Assembly: GCA_947476855.1 (NCBI GenBank) | Contig: CANJSR010000267.1 | Location: 1-6,985, forward strand | Source: Acetobacteraceae bacterium | GTDB lineage: Bacteria > Pseudomonadota > Alphaproteobacteria > Acetobacterales > Acetobacteraceae | Length of the DNA: 6,985 nt | Direction of reading: 5' to 3' | Shown here: positions 1 to 6,412 of the stretch, one piece after another | How positions within the stretch are numbered: the first letter of the stretch is position 1 | How the letters are laid out: every line of letters starts with the position of its first letter | Notes under the pieces: model-generated | The model's database searches: none | Seen by the model: the letters and a program-made list of their open reading frames with translations, nothing else | What the model was told of the DNA's origin: nothing | Translations under genes and position numbers: made by a program

Positions 1-126
1 GTTCTATCCCCCCGCGATTTCCTGCTGGCCCTCGGCGGCTTCCTCGCGCTGACGATGTGGGACGCACCGCCCTGGATGGTGGTCGTGGGCCTCGCGGCTG
101 CGGGGATCGTCATCGGGCTGGTCTGA
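1..126 (+). CDS. C-terminal fragment of a membrane transporter, probably ChrA-type chromate transporter
   Basis: Frame 1 is open from the first base to a TGA at 124-126, giving the last 41 residues of a protein that begins outside the window. The piece starts VLSPRDFLLALGG and is almost entirely hydrophobic. It holds two short membrane segments separated by WDAPPW, and ends IVIGLV. This helix / short polar Pro-Trp turn / helix tail looks like the C-terminus of chromate-ion (CHR family) transporters, which end in a similar 'hydrophobic run, K/D-x-PPW, hydrophobic run' pattern. The assignment comes from recalled family appearance on very few residues, and any polytopic permease could look similar. 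The stop lies 7 nt from the stop of the convergent c-di-GMP gene, and I see no terminator hairpin between them. Confidence 0.55.
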   Translation, partial: VLSPRDFLLALGGFLALTMWDAPPWMVVVGLAAAGIVIGLV

Positions 127-133
127 GGCCCGG

Positions 134-1918
134 TTACTCCGCCGCCATCACCGCCGCTCCCGTTTCCACCAGCAGGCGTCCGGCATCGGCCGCGGGCATC
201 GGCCGGCCGAACAGATAGCCCTGGCCGTAGGTGCAGCCGAGTTCCTTCAGCCGCTTCATGCTGGCGCTGTCCTCGACCCCCTCGGCCGTGACCTCCAACC
301 CCAGCGACTTCCCGAGGCCGATGATCGCCGCGACATAGCGGGCGCTCTCGGCGTCGGTGTCCAGCGCGCGCATGAACGACTTGTCGATCTTGATCTTGTC
401 GAACGGCATCTCCCGCAGGTGATACAGGCTGGAGAAGCCGGTGCCGAAATCATCCAGCGCCATCGACATCCCGAGCGCCCGCAGCCGGTCGATCACGCCC
501 CGCGCGATGCGGGAGTCATGGATCAGCGCGTTCTCGGTCACCTCGATTTCCAGGCGCGACCCGGCGATGCCATGGGTTTCCAGGATCGCCCGCACGTCCT
601 CGGGCAGGGATTCGTCCTGCAATTCGTGCGGGGAGACGTTGACCGAGACCCTGATCCGCTCGGGCCAGCCGCGGATGGCGGCGCAGGTCTGGGTCACGAT
701 CGCGGCGAACATGGCAGCCGAAAGGCCCATCTCCTCAACCAATGGCAGGAACCGCATCGGCGGCAACATGCCCCGTTCGGGGTGGACCCAGCGGGCCAGG
801 ACCTCGAAACCGACCACCGCGTTGTCGGCCAGACGGACCAGCGGCTGGAAATGGGGCACGATCTCGCCACAGGCGATGGCGCCGCGCAGGTCGGCCTTCA
901 GTTCCTCGGTCGTCGAGAGGTCCTCGGCCATGCGCTGTTCGAAGAAGCGGTAGCAGGTGCCGCCGGCCTGGCGGGCCTGGGTCATGGCGATGCCGGCGGC
1001 CCGCAGCAGGGTGCTGGCGCGGGCGCCGTCGCGCGGGCTGCTCGCGATGCCGATCGTCGCGGTGACATCCAGCGTCATCGGCCCGACCTGGATCGGCTCC
1101 CCGATCACGCGGATGATGTCGCGGGCGCGGGCGGCGATGGCCGTGTCGCCTTCGGGCGCGCGCATCAGCACGGCGAACTCATCGGCGCCGAGGCGGGCTA
1201 CCAAGGGTTCATCCACCAGTTCCCGATCCAGCCTCGCGGCGGTTTCGCGCAGGATGACGTCGCCGACAGCGTGGCCATGGACGTCGTTGATCGGACGGAA
1301 GCGGTGCAGGTCGATGAACAGCATCGCCATCCGCTCCACCCCGCCGATCAGTTTCTCGGCGGTGGCGAGGAAGCAGGCGCGGTTGGCCAGCCCTGTCAGC
1401 GAGTCCTGGTTGGCAAGCCGAGCGAGCCTGTTGGTGGAGTCGTTGAGGAGGGCTTCGGCGTGGCGCTGGCGGGTGATGTCGCGCAGCATGACCAGGCGGT
1501 CGTCGCTGTCGGGGATCGCGTGGCAGCGCGCCTGGGTCCAGAGGACCGTGCCATCGGGGCGTCGCAGCCGCTGGGTGGCTTCCGCGCCCTCGGGCAGGGC
1601 GGCCAGCGCCGGAAGGATGGCCGAAACTGAGAGCGGGTCGGCGTCCGAGGTATCGCACTGGCCGATCAGGTCCGCCGGATCGACGCCCAACACCGGGCGG
1701 CTGGAGGCGGAGACGTAGTTCAGCAGCCCCGCCGGTGTGAAGCGCAGGGCGACATCCGACATCACGCCGGCCAGCCCCTCGGGGTCGGCGACGCTGATGG
1801 GTGTATCGGGCGGCTGCTCGGGGCCGAATATCCGGGCCAGGCCCACCGCGGCGCCGCACAGGGCGGCGGTGGCGGCGGCGCCCAGGCTGGCGGCCAGGAC
1901 CGGGTCCCCCACCATCAT
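134..1918 (-). CDS. Membrane-anchored PAS-GGDEF-EAL cyclic-di-GMP phosphodiesterase/cyclase
   Basis: This 594-residue protein turns over the second messenger cyclic di-GMP. Residues 5-31 are one hydrophobic membrane segment. Residues about 45-150 look like a PAS sensor, ending in the typical DITRQRHAEA linker. GGDEF covers about 168-330 and EAL about 340-585. The signature motif is GADEF (244-248) rather than GGDEF. The metal Asp (D203 in FIDLHRF) and base-contacting N211 remain, but there is no RxxD inhibitory site upstream. The EAL catalytic set looks complete: E372 (EVL), N427, E462, D489-D490 (LDDFGTG), K513, E546 and Q566. Phosphodiesterase activity is therefore the safer prediction; cyclase activity is uncertain, and the GGDEF domain may instead act as a GTP sensor. 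I chose the first ATG of an ATG-ATG pair (1916-1918) because a GGTGGAG-like ribosome site lies about 10 nt upstream and the membrane helix follows at once. The frame stays open to 2221, but that extra 101-residue stretch is Pro/Arg-rich and domain-free. Confidence 0.93.
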   Translation of the reverse strand: MMVGDPVLAASLGAAATAALCGAAVGLARIFGPEQPPDTPISVADPEGLAGVMSDVALRFTPAGLLNYVSASSRPVLGVDPADLIGQCDTSDADPLSVSAILPALAALPEGAEATQRLRRPDGTVLWTQARCHAIPDSDDRLVMLRDITRQRHAEALLNDSTNRLARLANQDSLTGLANRACFLATAEKLIGGVERMAMLFIDLHRFRPINDVHGHAVGDVILRETAARLDRELVDEPLVARLGADEFAVLMRAPEGDTAIAARARDIIRVIGEPIQVGPMTLDVTATIGIASSPRDGARASTLLRAAGIAMTQARQAGGTCYRFFEQRMAEDLSTTEELKADLRGAIACGEIVPHFQPLVRLADNAVVGFEVLARWVHPERGMLPPMRFLPLVEEMGLSAAMFAAIVTQTCAAIRGWPERIRVSVNVSPHELQDESLPEDVRAILETHGIAGSRLEIEVTENALIHDSRIARGVIDRLRALGMSMALDDFGTGFSSLYHLREMPFDKIKIDKSFMRALDTDAESARYVAAIIGLGKSLGLEVTAEGVEDSASMKRLKELGCTYGQGYLFGRPMPAADAGRLLVETGAAVMAAE

Positions 1919-1950
1919 GCGCCGCGCGCTCCACCGAGGCGTGGTGTGCG

Positions 1951-1966
1951 GTCCCCTCGGGGGGAC
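1951..1966 (-). other. Short perfect hairpin in the 5' leader of the c-di-GMP gene
   Basis: GTCCCC (1951-1956) and GGGGAC (1961-1966) are exact complements around a 4-nt loop. On the minus strand this would form a 6-bp stem ending about 33 nt before the chosen start codon of the PAS-GGDEF-EAL gene, if transcription begins upstream of it. It is far too small to be a c-di-GMP riboswitch, and no U-run follows, so it is not an obvious terminator. It could be chance in such GC-rich DNA. Confidence 0.3.
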
Positions 1967-2091
1967 GACTCGATCGGTTTCGGTTCCATCGCGGAGTTCC
2001 CGTATCCCAGGCGGCGCTGCTGACCCTGGGCGGCGGCCGGGTGGCCGGGGCCCCCGGGTCATCGCCCAGGCCGGAATCCTGCACGGAGAGT

Positions 2092-2184
2092 ATGAACAAC
2101 TCCCTAACGCCGGACGATTTTTCCGCCGTCGTGACGGTCTTTCCGCGCCGGCTCCCTCGTGCGCCCCGTTGGGGGGAGGCTTGA
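2092..2184 (+). CDS. Possible 30-residue small ORF upstream of ogt
   Basis: An ATG at 2092 opens a 30-codon frame ending in TGA at 2182-2184, and its product begins MNNSLTPDDF. A CGGAGAG purine run sits directly upstream (2084-2090), though only about 3 nt separate GGAG from the ATG, which is shorter than ideal. The peptide has no membrane segment, Cys pair or leader-peptide codon run that I recognise. Its C-terminal half is Arg/Pro-rich, as translated noncoding GC-rich DNA tends to be. It may be a small protein, a leader peptide for the downstream ogt-qor pair, or chance. I favour chance unless the frame is conserved in relatives. Confidence 0.18.
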   Translation: MNNSLTPDDFSAVVTVFPRRLPRAPRWGEA

Positions 2185-2210
2185 CAGCGGCGGCCGCTGG
2201 GCGTTGCCAT
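2181..2210 (+). promoter_or_regulatory. Weak candidate promoter with overlapping dyad upstream of ogt
   Basis: TTGACA (2181-2186) matches the sigma-70 -35 consensus exactly. At a spacing of 17-18 nt the candidate -10 sequences (TTGCCA or TGCCAT, 2204-2210) are poor matches. Overlapping the end of the -35 is a perfect dyad, CAGCGGC-G-GCCGCTG (2185-2199), which lies where a repressor site could sit. The position, 58 nt before the ogt GTG, suits ogt-qor expression. The weak -10 and the high background of GC palindromes keep this tentative. Confidence 0.25.
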
Positions 2211-2267
2211 CCGCTCAACACGCCATCTCGTCATCACATTTGGCAATCAACGAAAGGTCGGGATCCC

Positions 2268-2723
2268 GTGCCGTCTCTGTCCATGCATACCCCGATCGGT
2301 GACATCACCGTCTTCGAGGAAGACGGCGGCATCGTCGCGCTGGAATGGGGCTGGGCCGGGGTGCAGAACGGCTCGCCGCTGCTGCACCGGGCCCGCGACC
2401 AGCTTGATGCCTATTTCGACGGGGACCTGAAGGCGTTCGCCCTGCCGCTCGCGCCGGCCGGCACCCCGTACCGGCTCAAGGTGTGGCGGGCTTTGTGCGA
2501 CATCCCGTACGGGGAAACCCGTTCCTATATCGACATCGCCCGCGTGGCCGGCGGCAGTCCCCGCTCGGTCGGGCAGGCGAACGGATCGAACCCGATCCCG
2601 ATCATCGTGCCGTGCCACCGGGTCGTTGCCACGACTCACCTGGGCGGCTACTCCGGCTCCGGCGGTCTGGATACCAAGCGCTGGCTTCTTGCGCTCGAAG
2701 CACCCGAGACCACCCTTCTCTGA
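2268..2723 (+). CDS. ogt: Methylated-DNA--[protein]-cysteine S-methyltransferase
   Basis: This suicide DNA-repair protein moves the alkyl group of O6-alkylguanine (and usually O4-alkylthymine) onto its own cysteine. Within its 151 residues the acceptor is C116 in the family signature PCHRV. The supporting residues sit at the expected spacings: N108 eight residues before the Cys (the 'Asn hinge'), arginine finger R99 seventeen before it, and Y87 in GETRSY. The N-terminal part is short (about 60 residues), as in the Ogt/MGMT type, and there is no Ada zinc or AraC domain. I chose GTG 2268 because AAAGG (2253-2257) lies 10 nt upstream. The ATG at 2283 would give 146 residues and cannot be excluded, since the family often begins close to the 'HTPIG' that follows it. 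The frame continues open upstream without domain sense. The stop lies 25 nt before qor. Confidence 0.92.
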   Translation: MPSLSMHTPIGDITVFEEDGGIVALEWGWAGVQNGSPLLHRARDQLDAYFDGDLKAFALPLAPAGTPYRLKVWRALCDIPYGETRSYIDIARVAGGSPRSVGQANGSNPIPIIVPCHRVVATTHLGGYSGSGGLDTKRWLLALEAPETTLL

Positions 2724-2748
2724 CCCTTCTCTCACCACGGAGACCAAT

Positions 2749-3720
2749 ATGACGCACGCCGTCCGCATCCATACCAACGGTGGACCCGAGGTGATGCAAT
2801 GGGAGGATGTGCCGACCCCCGAGCCCGGCCCCGGTGAGGCGCTGATCCGGCACGGCGCGGTCGGCCTGAACTACATCGACGTCTATTTCCGCACCGGCCT
2901 GTACAAGGCGCCGAACATGCCGCTGGTGATCGGGCAGGAAGGCGCCGGCACCGTGCTGGCCGTCGGGCCGGACGTGACGACCGTCGCGGTGGGCGATCGC
3001 GTGGCCTATGCCGGCCCCTTGGGCGCCTATGTGACCGAGCGGGTGATCCCCGCCGATCGCCTGGTGAAGCTGCCCGACAACATCCCGTTCGAGGTTGGGG
3101 CGTCGATGATGCTCCAGGGCATGACGGTGCAGTACCTGCTCCGCCGCACCTATAACGTGAAGGCCGGTGACACCATCGTGGTGCATGCCGCGGCCGGTGG
3201 CGTCGGGCTGATCATGTGTCAGTGGGCCAAACACCTTGGCGCGACCGTGATTGGCGTCGTCTCGAGCGAGGAAAAGGCCGCCCTGGCGCGGGCGAATGGC
3301 GCGACCCATACGGTCGTGGGCTACTCGACGCTGGTCGCCGAGGTGAAGCGCATCACGGGCGGCGCCATGGCGCCGGTCGTCTATGACAGCGTCGGCAAGG
3401 ACACGTTCGGCGTGTCGCTCGACTGCCTGGCACCGCTCGGGCTGATGGTGAGCTACGGCAATGCCTCGGGCGCCGTGCCGCCGTTTGATCTGGGGGTCCT
3501 GGCGGCGAAGGGCAGCCTGTTCCTGACGCGGCCGTCGCTGGCGACCTATACGTCCAAGCGGTCGGATCTGGAGAAGGTGGCGGCCGACCTGTTCGACGTG
3601 GTGGGCAAGGGGGCGGTGAAGATTCAGGTCAACCAGCGCTTTGCCCTGAAGGACGCGGCCCAGGCGCATATCGCGCTGGAAGCCCGCCAGACCACGGGCA
3701 GCACGGTGCTGCTGCCGTAG
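2749..3720 (+). CDS. qor: NADPH:quinone oxidoreductase, zinc-free medium-chain family
   Basis: The predicted 323-residue soluble enzyme uses NADPH to reduce quinones. It belongs to the quinone-oxidoreductase branch of the medium-chain dehydrogenase/reductase superfamily and is close in length to E. coli Qor. The GroES-like N-terminal half carries NYIDVYFRTGLY (41-52) and GQEGAG (62-67), as in Qor. The nucleotide-binding fold has the AAAGGVG loop at 147-153 in place of the GxGxxG of zinc alcohol dehydrogenases. The usual Cys/His zinc ligands are absent. The start at ATG 2749 is supported by CGGAGA (2738-2743) 5 nt upstream and by the family-like beginning MTHAVRIHTNGGPEVM. It lies 25 nt after ogt on the same strand with no terminator between, so the two are probably one operon. 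Besides quinones, the enzyme could reduce other alkenals or enones, because the family is promiscuous. Confidence 0.92.
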   Translation: MTHAVRIHTNGGPEVMQWEDVPTPEPGPGEALIRHGAVGLNYIDVYFRTGLYKAPNMPLVIGQEGAGTVLAVGPDVTTVAVGDRVAYAGPLGAYVTERVIPADRLVKLPDNIPFEVGASMMLQGMTVQYLLRRTYNVKAGDTIVVHAAAGGVGLIMCQWAKHLGATVIGVVSSEEKAALARANGATHTVVGYSTLVAEVKRITGGAMAPVVYDSVGKDTFGVSLDCLAPLGLMVSYGNASGAVPPFDLGVLAAKGSLFLTRPSLATYTSKRSDLEKVAADLFDVVGKGAVKIQVNQRFALKDAAQAHIALEARQTTGSTVLLP

Positions 3721-3734
3721 GATCACGGCCCTGG

Positions 3735-3755
3735 CCCTCTCCCGGTGGGGGAGGG
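3735..3755 (+). terminator. G/C hairpin 15 nt after qor, possible terminator without U-tract
   Basis: CCCTCTCCC (3735-3743) pairs with GGGGGAGGG (3747-3755) over nine positions, with one G-U wobble and a 3-nt loop, 14 nt after the qor stop codon. The position suits an intrinsic terminator for the ogt-qor operon, but no T-run follows, so efficient intrinsic termination is doubtful. 'CTCTCCC...GGGAGAG' hairpins are also a common dispersed intergenic repeat type in GC-rich proteobacteria (from general knowledge, not checked here). This may therefore be a genomic repeat copy rather than a terminator. Confidence 0.4.
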
Positions 3756-3871
3756 GGCTGGTTGGCGGTTGCCTCGGCAGGGTGACCGGCGGTATTGGAA
3801 CGAATGAAGAACGTTGGTGAGGAGCTTGTCCGGGGGCCTGGGAGCCATCGGCGTTTTTTCGCGATGGTGCT

Positions 3872-4158
3872 ACCCCATGTCCGGTGAGAAAATCGCCCCA
3901 GGAAGGGGCCTGCGGATGGGGTCGGGGGAGCGGAGCATCGGTTCCGTTCCCGCGCGCCGTCCGGATTTTCAGCACGGAGAAGCAGGGAGGACGTCACGAA
4001 GGTTAATGGAGGGTGGCTGGACACCGGCCGAACCGCCACGCCCTTCCTCCCTTCTCCTTGGTGCAGCCTCCCTGTTTCTCCGTGCTATGCATGCGGACAG
4101 CACATCCAGACCAAGGCCCCTCGGTTTTTCCCCCCGACACGACCCCATGCCCGGTGAG
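3872..4158. repeat. 17-bp direct repeat pair flanking the palindromic region
   Basis: ACCCCATG-T/C-CCGGTGAG occurs at 3872-3888 and again at 4142-4158, with 16 of 17 bases identical and a start-to-start distance of 270 nt. The intervening DNA contains most of the long nested palindrome. The right copy's ACCCCAT is also the outermost right arm of that palindrome, and its complement ATGGGGT lies at 3916-3922. The segment therefore exists in three places, two direct and one inverted. Neither copy looks like a known target-site duplication, which would normally be shorter. Confidence 0.6.
3916..4148. repeat. Nested imperfect palindrome of about 230 nt
   Basis: Several complementary blocks are nested about one centre near 4029. 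The main stem is 3971-3990 with 4067-4086, where 19 of 20 bases are complementary and the other is a G-T wobble. Outside it, 3956-3963 pairs with 4094-4101 (7 of 8) across a symmetric 7x7 internal loop. Further out, ATGGGGTCGGGGG (3916-3928) pairs with 4131-4148 across a 5-nt bulge. Inside, CACGAAGG (3995-4002) pairs with 4056-4063 with one mismatch, and AGGGTGGC (4010-4017) pairs with 4035-4044 across a 2-nt bulge. A shared centre for five blocks is more than scattered GC palindromes would give. It may be a MITE-like non-autonomous element, a dispersed repeat or a structured transcript; no coding frame, terminal target duplication or transposase is visible. Confidence 0.6.
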
Positions 4159-4245
4159 CGGCGGCCTATCCCCCGACCACCGGAAACGACCTGACCGCAA
4201 ACCCCTCCCACCGAAACAGCCTCTCGCCCAGCCAAGGACCTTCCC

Positions 4246-5208
4246 ATGCGCCAGCACGCTTTCGGACCTCTCCCGCCGGTTTCCACCCTGACGCTGGGCG
4301 GCGGCGGGCTGGGCATGCTCTGGGGCCAGACCACGTTCGAGGAGTGCGTGGCCACGGTGAAGGCCGCGGTGGATGCCGGGATCACCCTGCTCGACCTCGC
4401 CCCCCGCTATGGCGACGGCAAGGCCGAACGCGTGGTGGGGGAGGCGTTCGGCGGCCGCCTGCCCGATGGCGTGCGGATCACCAGCAAGTGCAACCTGGGC
4501 AACCAGCCCGCCGGCAAGGTCGACCGCTTCCTGCGCCAGTCGATCGGGGCGAGCCTCCGCCTGCTGCAACGTGACCAGCTGGATGTGTTCTTCCTGCACT
4601 CCAACCTGGTGCCGGACGGGCACGCGATGTGGCAGCGCCCGGACACCGAGCGGTTCACGCCGTTGCCGCTGTTCATCGACGTCGTCCGCCCGGCCTTCGA
4701 GAAACTGGTGAAGGACGGGCTGATCGGCGCCTGGGGCCTGACCGGCATCGGCCATCCCGACGCGATCATCGAGGTCCTGGGGCATGACTCCAGGCCGGCG
4801 GCGGTGCAGTGCATCGCCAATCTGCTCGATAGCCCGGGCGGGTTGAAGTTCTTCGACGGGCCGGCGAAGCCGCGGGACGTGATGGCCGCCGCCCATGCGA
4901 ACGGGGTTGGCGTGATGGGTATCCGCGCGGTGCAGGCCGGCGCGCTGACCGCCGCGATCGACCGCGACCTGCCGGCCGATCATCCGGAGGTGCTGGATTT
5001 CGCCCGCGCCGCCCCCTTCCGCGCGATCTGCGCCGAACTCGGGGAGAATCCAGCCGTCATCGCGCATCGCTATGCGCTGGGCCTGCCGATCGACACGCTG
5101 GTCCTGGGCGTGAAGAACCGCCAGGAACTCGCCGAATGCGTCGCGGCGGCCGAGGCTGGCCCGTTGCCGGCCGATCTGGTCGCGCGGATCGACGCCGCGG
5201 TCGCCTGA
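4246..5208 (+). CDS. Aldo/keto reductase family oxidoreductase
   Basis: This 320-residue predicted cytoplasmic NAD(P)H-dependent carbonyl reductase has the family's TIM-barrel pattern. The catalytic tetrad is complete and correctly spaced: D50 (LLDLAPRYG), Y55, K81 (ITSKCNL) and H118 (FFLHSNL). The N-terminal strand GGGGLGMLWG (18-27), the mid-protein GAWGLTGIG (161-169) and the C-terminal VLGVKNRQEL are also typical. The ATG at 4246 is supported by AAGGA (4234-4238) 7 nt upstream. The transporter gene begins 10 nt after its stop on the same strand, so the two are likely co-transcribed. The aldehyde or ketone substrate cannot be read from the sequence. Its position beside sulfur genes suggests, but does not show, a link to sulfur metabolism; members of this family include dehydrogenases for sugars, pyridoxal and aldehydes. 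Confidence 0.92.
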   Translation: MRQHAFGPLPPVSTLTLGGGGLGMLWGQTTFEECVATVKAAVDAGITLLDLAPRYGDGKAERVVGEAFGGRLPDGVRITSKCNLGNQPAGKVDRFLRQSIGASLRLLQRDQLDVFFLHSNLVPDGHAMWQRPDTERFTPLPLFIDVVRPAFEKLVKDGLIGAWGLTGIGHPDAIIEVLGHDSRPAAVQCIANLLDSPGGLKFFDGPAKPRDVMAAAHANGVGVMGIRAVQAGALTAAIDRDLPADHPEVLDFARAAPFRAICAELGENPAVIAHRYALGLPIDTLVLGVKNRQELAECVAAAEAGPLPADLVARIDAAVA

Positions 5209-5218
5209 CGACCCGCCG

Positions 5219-6346
5219 ATGGGGGGACTGTTCCCCGGCCTCCTCCTAAGCGCCCTCGCGCTTGGCCTGGGCTGGACGCAGGGCTGGGGTGACGCGCTTC
5301 TGTTCGCCCTTGGCCTCGGCCTGGGGGCGACGCTGTGGCAATCATCGTTCAGCTTCGCCGGGGCGTGGCGGCGGGCCCTGACCCAGCGGCGCACCGCCGG
5401 GGTCCGGGCACAATGCCTGCTGGTCGGGCTGACCGCCTGCCTGTTCCTGCCCGCGCTGGACGCCGGCACGGTGCTGGGCCAGCCGGTGCGCGGCTTCGTC
5501 TTCCCCGTCGGGCTGGCCCTGCTGTTCGGCGCGTTCCTGTTCGGCATCGGGATGCAGCTTGGCGGCGGATGTGGCTCGGGCACGCTGTACGCGGCCGGCG
5601 GCGGGGCGTCGCGATCCTGGCTGACCCTGCTGAGTTTCATCGCCGGGGCCACGCTGGCCGCCTGGCGCGCCGACCTCTGGATGGCCTGGCCCGCCCTGGC
5701 GCCGGTTCCGATCAGCGGGTGGGCCGGGCCGTGGCCGACCCTGCTGGGCAGCCTGGTCCTGCTTTCGGCCCTGGCCGGCCTGGCGCGGTGGTGGGAGCGG
5801 ACGCGCCACCCCGATCCAACCCCCGTCTTCGCCCCCGCCGCCCCGCGCTGGTCACTCGGGGCCGGCGCGCTGCTGCTGGCCGGCCTGGGTTTCGCCACGC
5901 TGGTCATCGCCGGCCGCCCCTGGGCGATCACGGCGGCCTTCCCGCTCTGGGGATCGAAGGTGATCGAGGCGCTGGGCATCGACGATCCCGCCTTCTGGCC
6001 GTTCTGGGAGGACCCGACGCGGACCGAGGCGCTGCTGCGCCCGGTGCTGTCCGATCGGATCACGTTGATGGACCTGGGCGTGATCGGCGGGGCCTTCCTG
6101 GCCGCGGCGCTGGCGCCTGCCCCGCGCGACCGCTGGCGGGCACCTTTTCTGGGCCCCGCGCTGGCGGCGGTGGCAGGCGGGTTGCTGATGGGGGTGGGGG
6201 CGGTGCTGGCCTCGGGCTGCAACATCAGCGCCTTCCTGGGTGGCGTCGCCTCCGGCAGCCTGCATGGCTGGGTCTGGGTCGCGGCCGCCCTGGCCGGGAC
6301 GGCGCTGGGCATCCGGCTGCGGCCCTTGTTCCGGCTGGACGGTTGA
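5219..6346 (+). CDS. YeeE/YedE-family membrane transporter, probably for thiosulfate or a related sulfur species
   Basis: This 375-residue integral membrane protein has about ten hydrophobic segments (roughly 5-20, 25-45, 66-82, 93-115, 134-150, 172-190, 212-232, 283-302, 311-332 and 350-366). It has a two-fold internal plan: each half carries a Gly-rich loop with a conserved Cys, C118 in MQLGGGCGSGTL and C334 in LASGCNISAFLGG. Such loops mark the YeeE/YedE (TsuA, SoxT) family, in which conserved cysteines line the path that hands on thiosulfate. C66 and C74 are further candidates. YedE-like members have been linked to selenium compounds, so the substrate is an inference from the sulfide-dehydrogenase genes downstream. 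The start at ATG 5219 lies 10 nt after the reductase stop with no good Shine-Dalgarno, which suggests coupled translation. Confidence 0.88.
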   Translation: MGGLFPGLLLSALALGLGWTQGWGDALLFALGLGLGATLWQSSFSFAGAWRRALTQRRTAGVRAQCLLVGLTACLFLPALDAGTVLGQPVRGFVFPVGLALLFGAFLFGIGMQLGGGCGSGTLYAAGGGASRSWLTLLSFIAGATLAAWRADLWMAWPALAPVPISGWAGPWPTLLGSLVLLSALAGLARWWERTRHPDPTPVFAPAAPRWSLGAGALLLAGLGFATLVIAGRPWAITAAFPLWGSKVIEALGIDDPAFWPFWEDPTRTEALLRPVLSDRITLMDLGVIGGAFLAAALAPAPRDRWRAPFLGPALAAVAGGLLMGVGAVLASGCNISAFLGGVASGSLHGWVWVAAALAGTALGIRLRPLFRLDG

Positions 6347-6412
6347 AGGGGAAGGTTGTTCTCGGGACCCCGCCGCGGAGAAACGGTCTTTGCACGGGAT
6401 GAACTCCTGAAA

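Larger units (their letters stand above)
1919..2267. other. Divergent intergenic region between the c-di-GMP gene and ogt
   Basis: This 349-nt gap lies between two divergently transcribed genes, so it should carry promoters for both strands. It contains a perfect 6-bp hairpin (1951-1966) in the presumed 5' leader of the minus-strand gene, a possible 30-codon ORF (2092-2184), and a consensus -35-like TTGACA (2181-2186). It also holds a 15-nt perfect dyad (2185-2199) and a very G/C-rich partial palindrome around 2043-2056. I could not find a convincing -10 box for either strand. I see no RNA gene. Confidence 0.6.
3721..4245. other. 525-nt noncoding, repeat-rich gap between qor and the aldo/keto reductase
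   Basis: No convincing gene lies here on either strand. The open frames present are Arg/Pro/Gly-rich and lack domains or good ribosome sites. The region holds a 9-bp hairpin after qor (3735-3755), a small hairpin GCCCC-5nt-GGGGC (3895-3909), and a 17-bp direct repeat (3872-3888 and 4142-4158). A nested long palindrome spans 3916-4148, and a 19-nt pure pyrimidine run lies at 4041-4059. No tRNA cloverleaf or T-loop motif was seen. The promoter for the aldo/keto reductase gene probably lies in its right part, but I found no -35/-10 pair with acceptable spacing. Confidence 0.65.

Noticed and set aside
419..1630. A 403-codon plus-strand frame
   Set aside because: It is a shadow of the PAS-GGDEF-EAL gene, which has complete domains and motifs on the other strand.
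1951..1966. A c-di-GMP riboswitch in the leader of the c-di-GMP gene
   Set aside because: Only a single 6-bp hairpin is visible. None of the paired helices or conserved loops of GEMM-type riboswitches were seen.
1919..2221. N-terminal extension of the c-di-GMP protein to 695 residues
   Set aside because: The added 101 residues are Pro/Arg-rich without domain character, whereas the ATG pair at 1913-1918 has a ribosome site and leads straight into a membrane helix.
3804..3887. A 27-codon frame in the qor / aldo-keto reductase gap
   Set aside because: The ribosome site is poor (GGAA only 3 nt from the ATG), the peptide is basic with no recognisable feature, and it lies in repeat-rich DNA.
2602..3975. 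A 457-codon minus-strand frame
   Set aside because: It is antisense to qor, with low-complexity His/Arg/Gln-rich composition and no recognisable domain.
4082..4103. GTGCT...AGCAC inverted repeat around ATGCAT as an operator
   Set aside because: The five-base arms overlap the longer nested palindrome and are explained as well by it, with no promoter match alongside.
6359..6382. TTCTC...GAGAA inverted repeat after the transporter gene as a terminator
   Set aside because: It has only five pairs around a 14-nt loop and just a short T-run several bases later, too weak to call.
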